Shown here: one piece after another, positions 63,411-64,000 of the stretch
Position numbering within the stretch: the first letter of the stretch is position 1
Layout: every line of letters begins with the position of its first letter
Origin: Cohnella sp. WQ 127256
Lineage (GTDB): Bacteria; Bacillota; Bacilli; Paenibacillales; Paenibacillaceae
DNA: 64,000 nt
Direction: 5' to 3'
NCBI RefSeq assembly: GCF_024519285.1
Contig: NZ_JAMZCY010000008.1
Span: 124,001-188,000, forward strand
Program-made: the position numbers and the translations under genes
The notes under the pieces: generated by a model
The model's input: the letters and a program-made list of their open reading frames with translations, nothing else
What the model was told of the DNA's origin: nothing
The model's database searches: none

Positions 63411-64000
63411 ATGTCCGGAATTATTGAGCCTTGGAAAATCGGAGTTATTGTAGACAGTTTTCGAGTTGGAGTTCGTGAAGGTTTAGTTAAAGCACGTAAT
63501 ATCGGAGCGGATGGCGTCCAAATTTATGCGGTTACTGGAGAGATGGACCCAGCTAATCTTTCATCGACTGCGCGGAAAGAATGGAAATCTTATATCGAAT
63601 CGTTAGGCTTGCAAATCTCTGCGCTTGTAGGAGATCTGGGTGGTCACGGATTTCAAGATAAAACAGTGAATGCAGCAAAGATCGAAAAGTCGAAGCGGAT
63701 CTTGGATCTGGCTGTGGAGCTTGGAACGAATGTTGTAACAACGCACATCGGAATCGTACCGAATGATAAGAATAGCGAAGTTTATGAATCCATGCATCTC
63801 GCTTGTGATGAACTAAGCAAATATGCATCGAGCATGAATGCCTTTTTCGCAATTGAGACAGGGCCGGAGACTGCGGCACATCTGAAAGGGTTCCTCGATG
63901 GTCTAAGCTCCAAAGGGGTATCTGTTAACTTTGATCCAGCTAATATGGTTATGGTTACGGGGGACGATCCTGTTCAAGGCGTCCATACGCTCAAGGATTA
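63411..64000 (+). CDS. Second sugar phosphate isomerase/epimerase (3' truncated by window)
   Basis: Open from ATG 63411 to the window end (196 codons visible), 2 bp after the previous stop; GGAG lies upstream. Reads [17 protein letters not shown] and then [30 protein letters not shown] and [10 protein letters not shown], a TIM-barrel isomerase pattern with metal-ligand Glu and Asp positions. A paralogue of its neighbour in fold, not in close sequence. Probably another step of the same sugar route. Confidence 0.88.
   Translation, partial: MSGIIEPWKIGVIVDSFRVGVREGLVKARNIGADGVQIYAVTGEMDPANLSSTARKEWKSYIESLGLQISALVGDLGGHGFQDKTVNAAKIEKSKRILDLAVELGTNVVTTHIGIVPNDKNSEVYESMHLACDELSKYASSMNAFFAIETGPETAAHLKGFLDGLSSKGVSVNFDPANMVMVTGDDPVQGVHTLKD

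Overview
The window looks like a chromosome segment of a Paenibacillaceae bacterium (Paenibacillus or Cohnella type). The basis is the dense set of YesM/YesN-type two-component systems beside CUT1 sugar ABC transporters, Gram-positive lipoprotein signal peptides, AGGAGG-type ribosome binding sites, GTG/TTG starts, a CIRCE operator, and B. subtilis-like LplJ, YpsA, YkuK, KatA and OdhAB. No phage, IS element, CRISPR array, tRNA or rRNA was seen.

Region 1 (1-34.7 kb) is mostly carbohydrate sensing and uptake. It opens with a truncated sensor kinase, its AraC-type response regulator and a large LplA-like solute-binding lipoprotein (SBP). Next come an HTH regulator with a large unknown sensor domain and an SBP-permease-permease-GH2 glycosidase operon. 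After htpG (with CIRCE), a small uncharacterised gene, a 51-bp tandem repeat array and lplJ, a kinase/regulator/SBP operon (minus strand) stands back to back with an SBP-permease-permease-DUF5107 operon (plus strand). ypsA and an ArsR-DUF2087 regulator follow, then a complete kinase-regulator-SBP-permease-permease locus. No transporter ATPase gene is present, as expected for CUT1 systems that share an unlinked MsmX/MsmK-type ATPase. All three SBP-permease junctions carry an intercistronic hairpin.

Region 2 (34.8-47 kb) is housekeeping and stress: lspA, katA with two metalloregulator-like palindromes, a P-loop kinase-like gene, an SDR dehydrogenase, a small Gln/Lys-rich protein, rnz behind a possible alternative-hairpin leader, a flavin NADH oxidase behind two TGTGA-N6-TCACA palindromes, a GT-C-like membrane protein, a GGDEF-EAL protein, and a ROK repressor followed by a ROK glucokinase.

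Region 3 (47-52.3 kb) is the most unusual. A secreted metallophosphoesterase diverges from a VTC polyphosphate-polymerase-like gene, a DUF4956 membrane protein and a CotH-like kinase with Gly-rich and 16-residue-repeat segments. This may be a membrane phosphate or polyphosphate-linked protein phosphorylation module. A ~50-bp palindromic repeat array and a strong terminator follow.

Region 4 (52.3-64 kb) holds odhAB, an orphan FliD-like gene, mqnB-mqnD of the futalosine menaquinone route, ykuK, and an AraC/cupin regulator diverging from an oxidoreductase and two TIM-barrel isomerase-like genes, the last cut by the window end.
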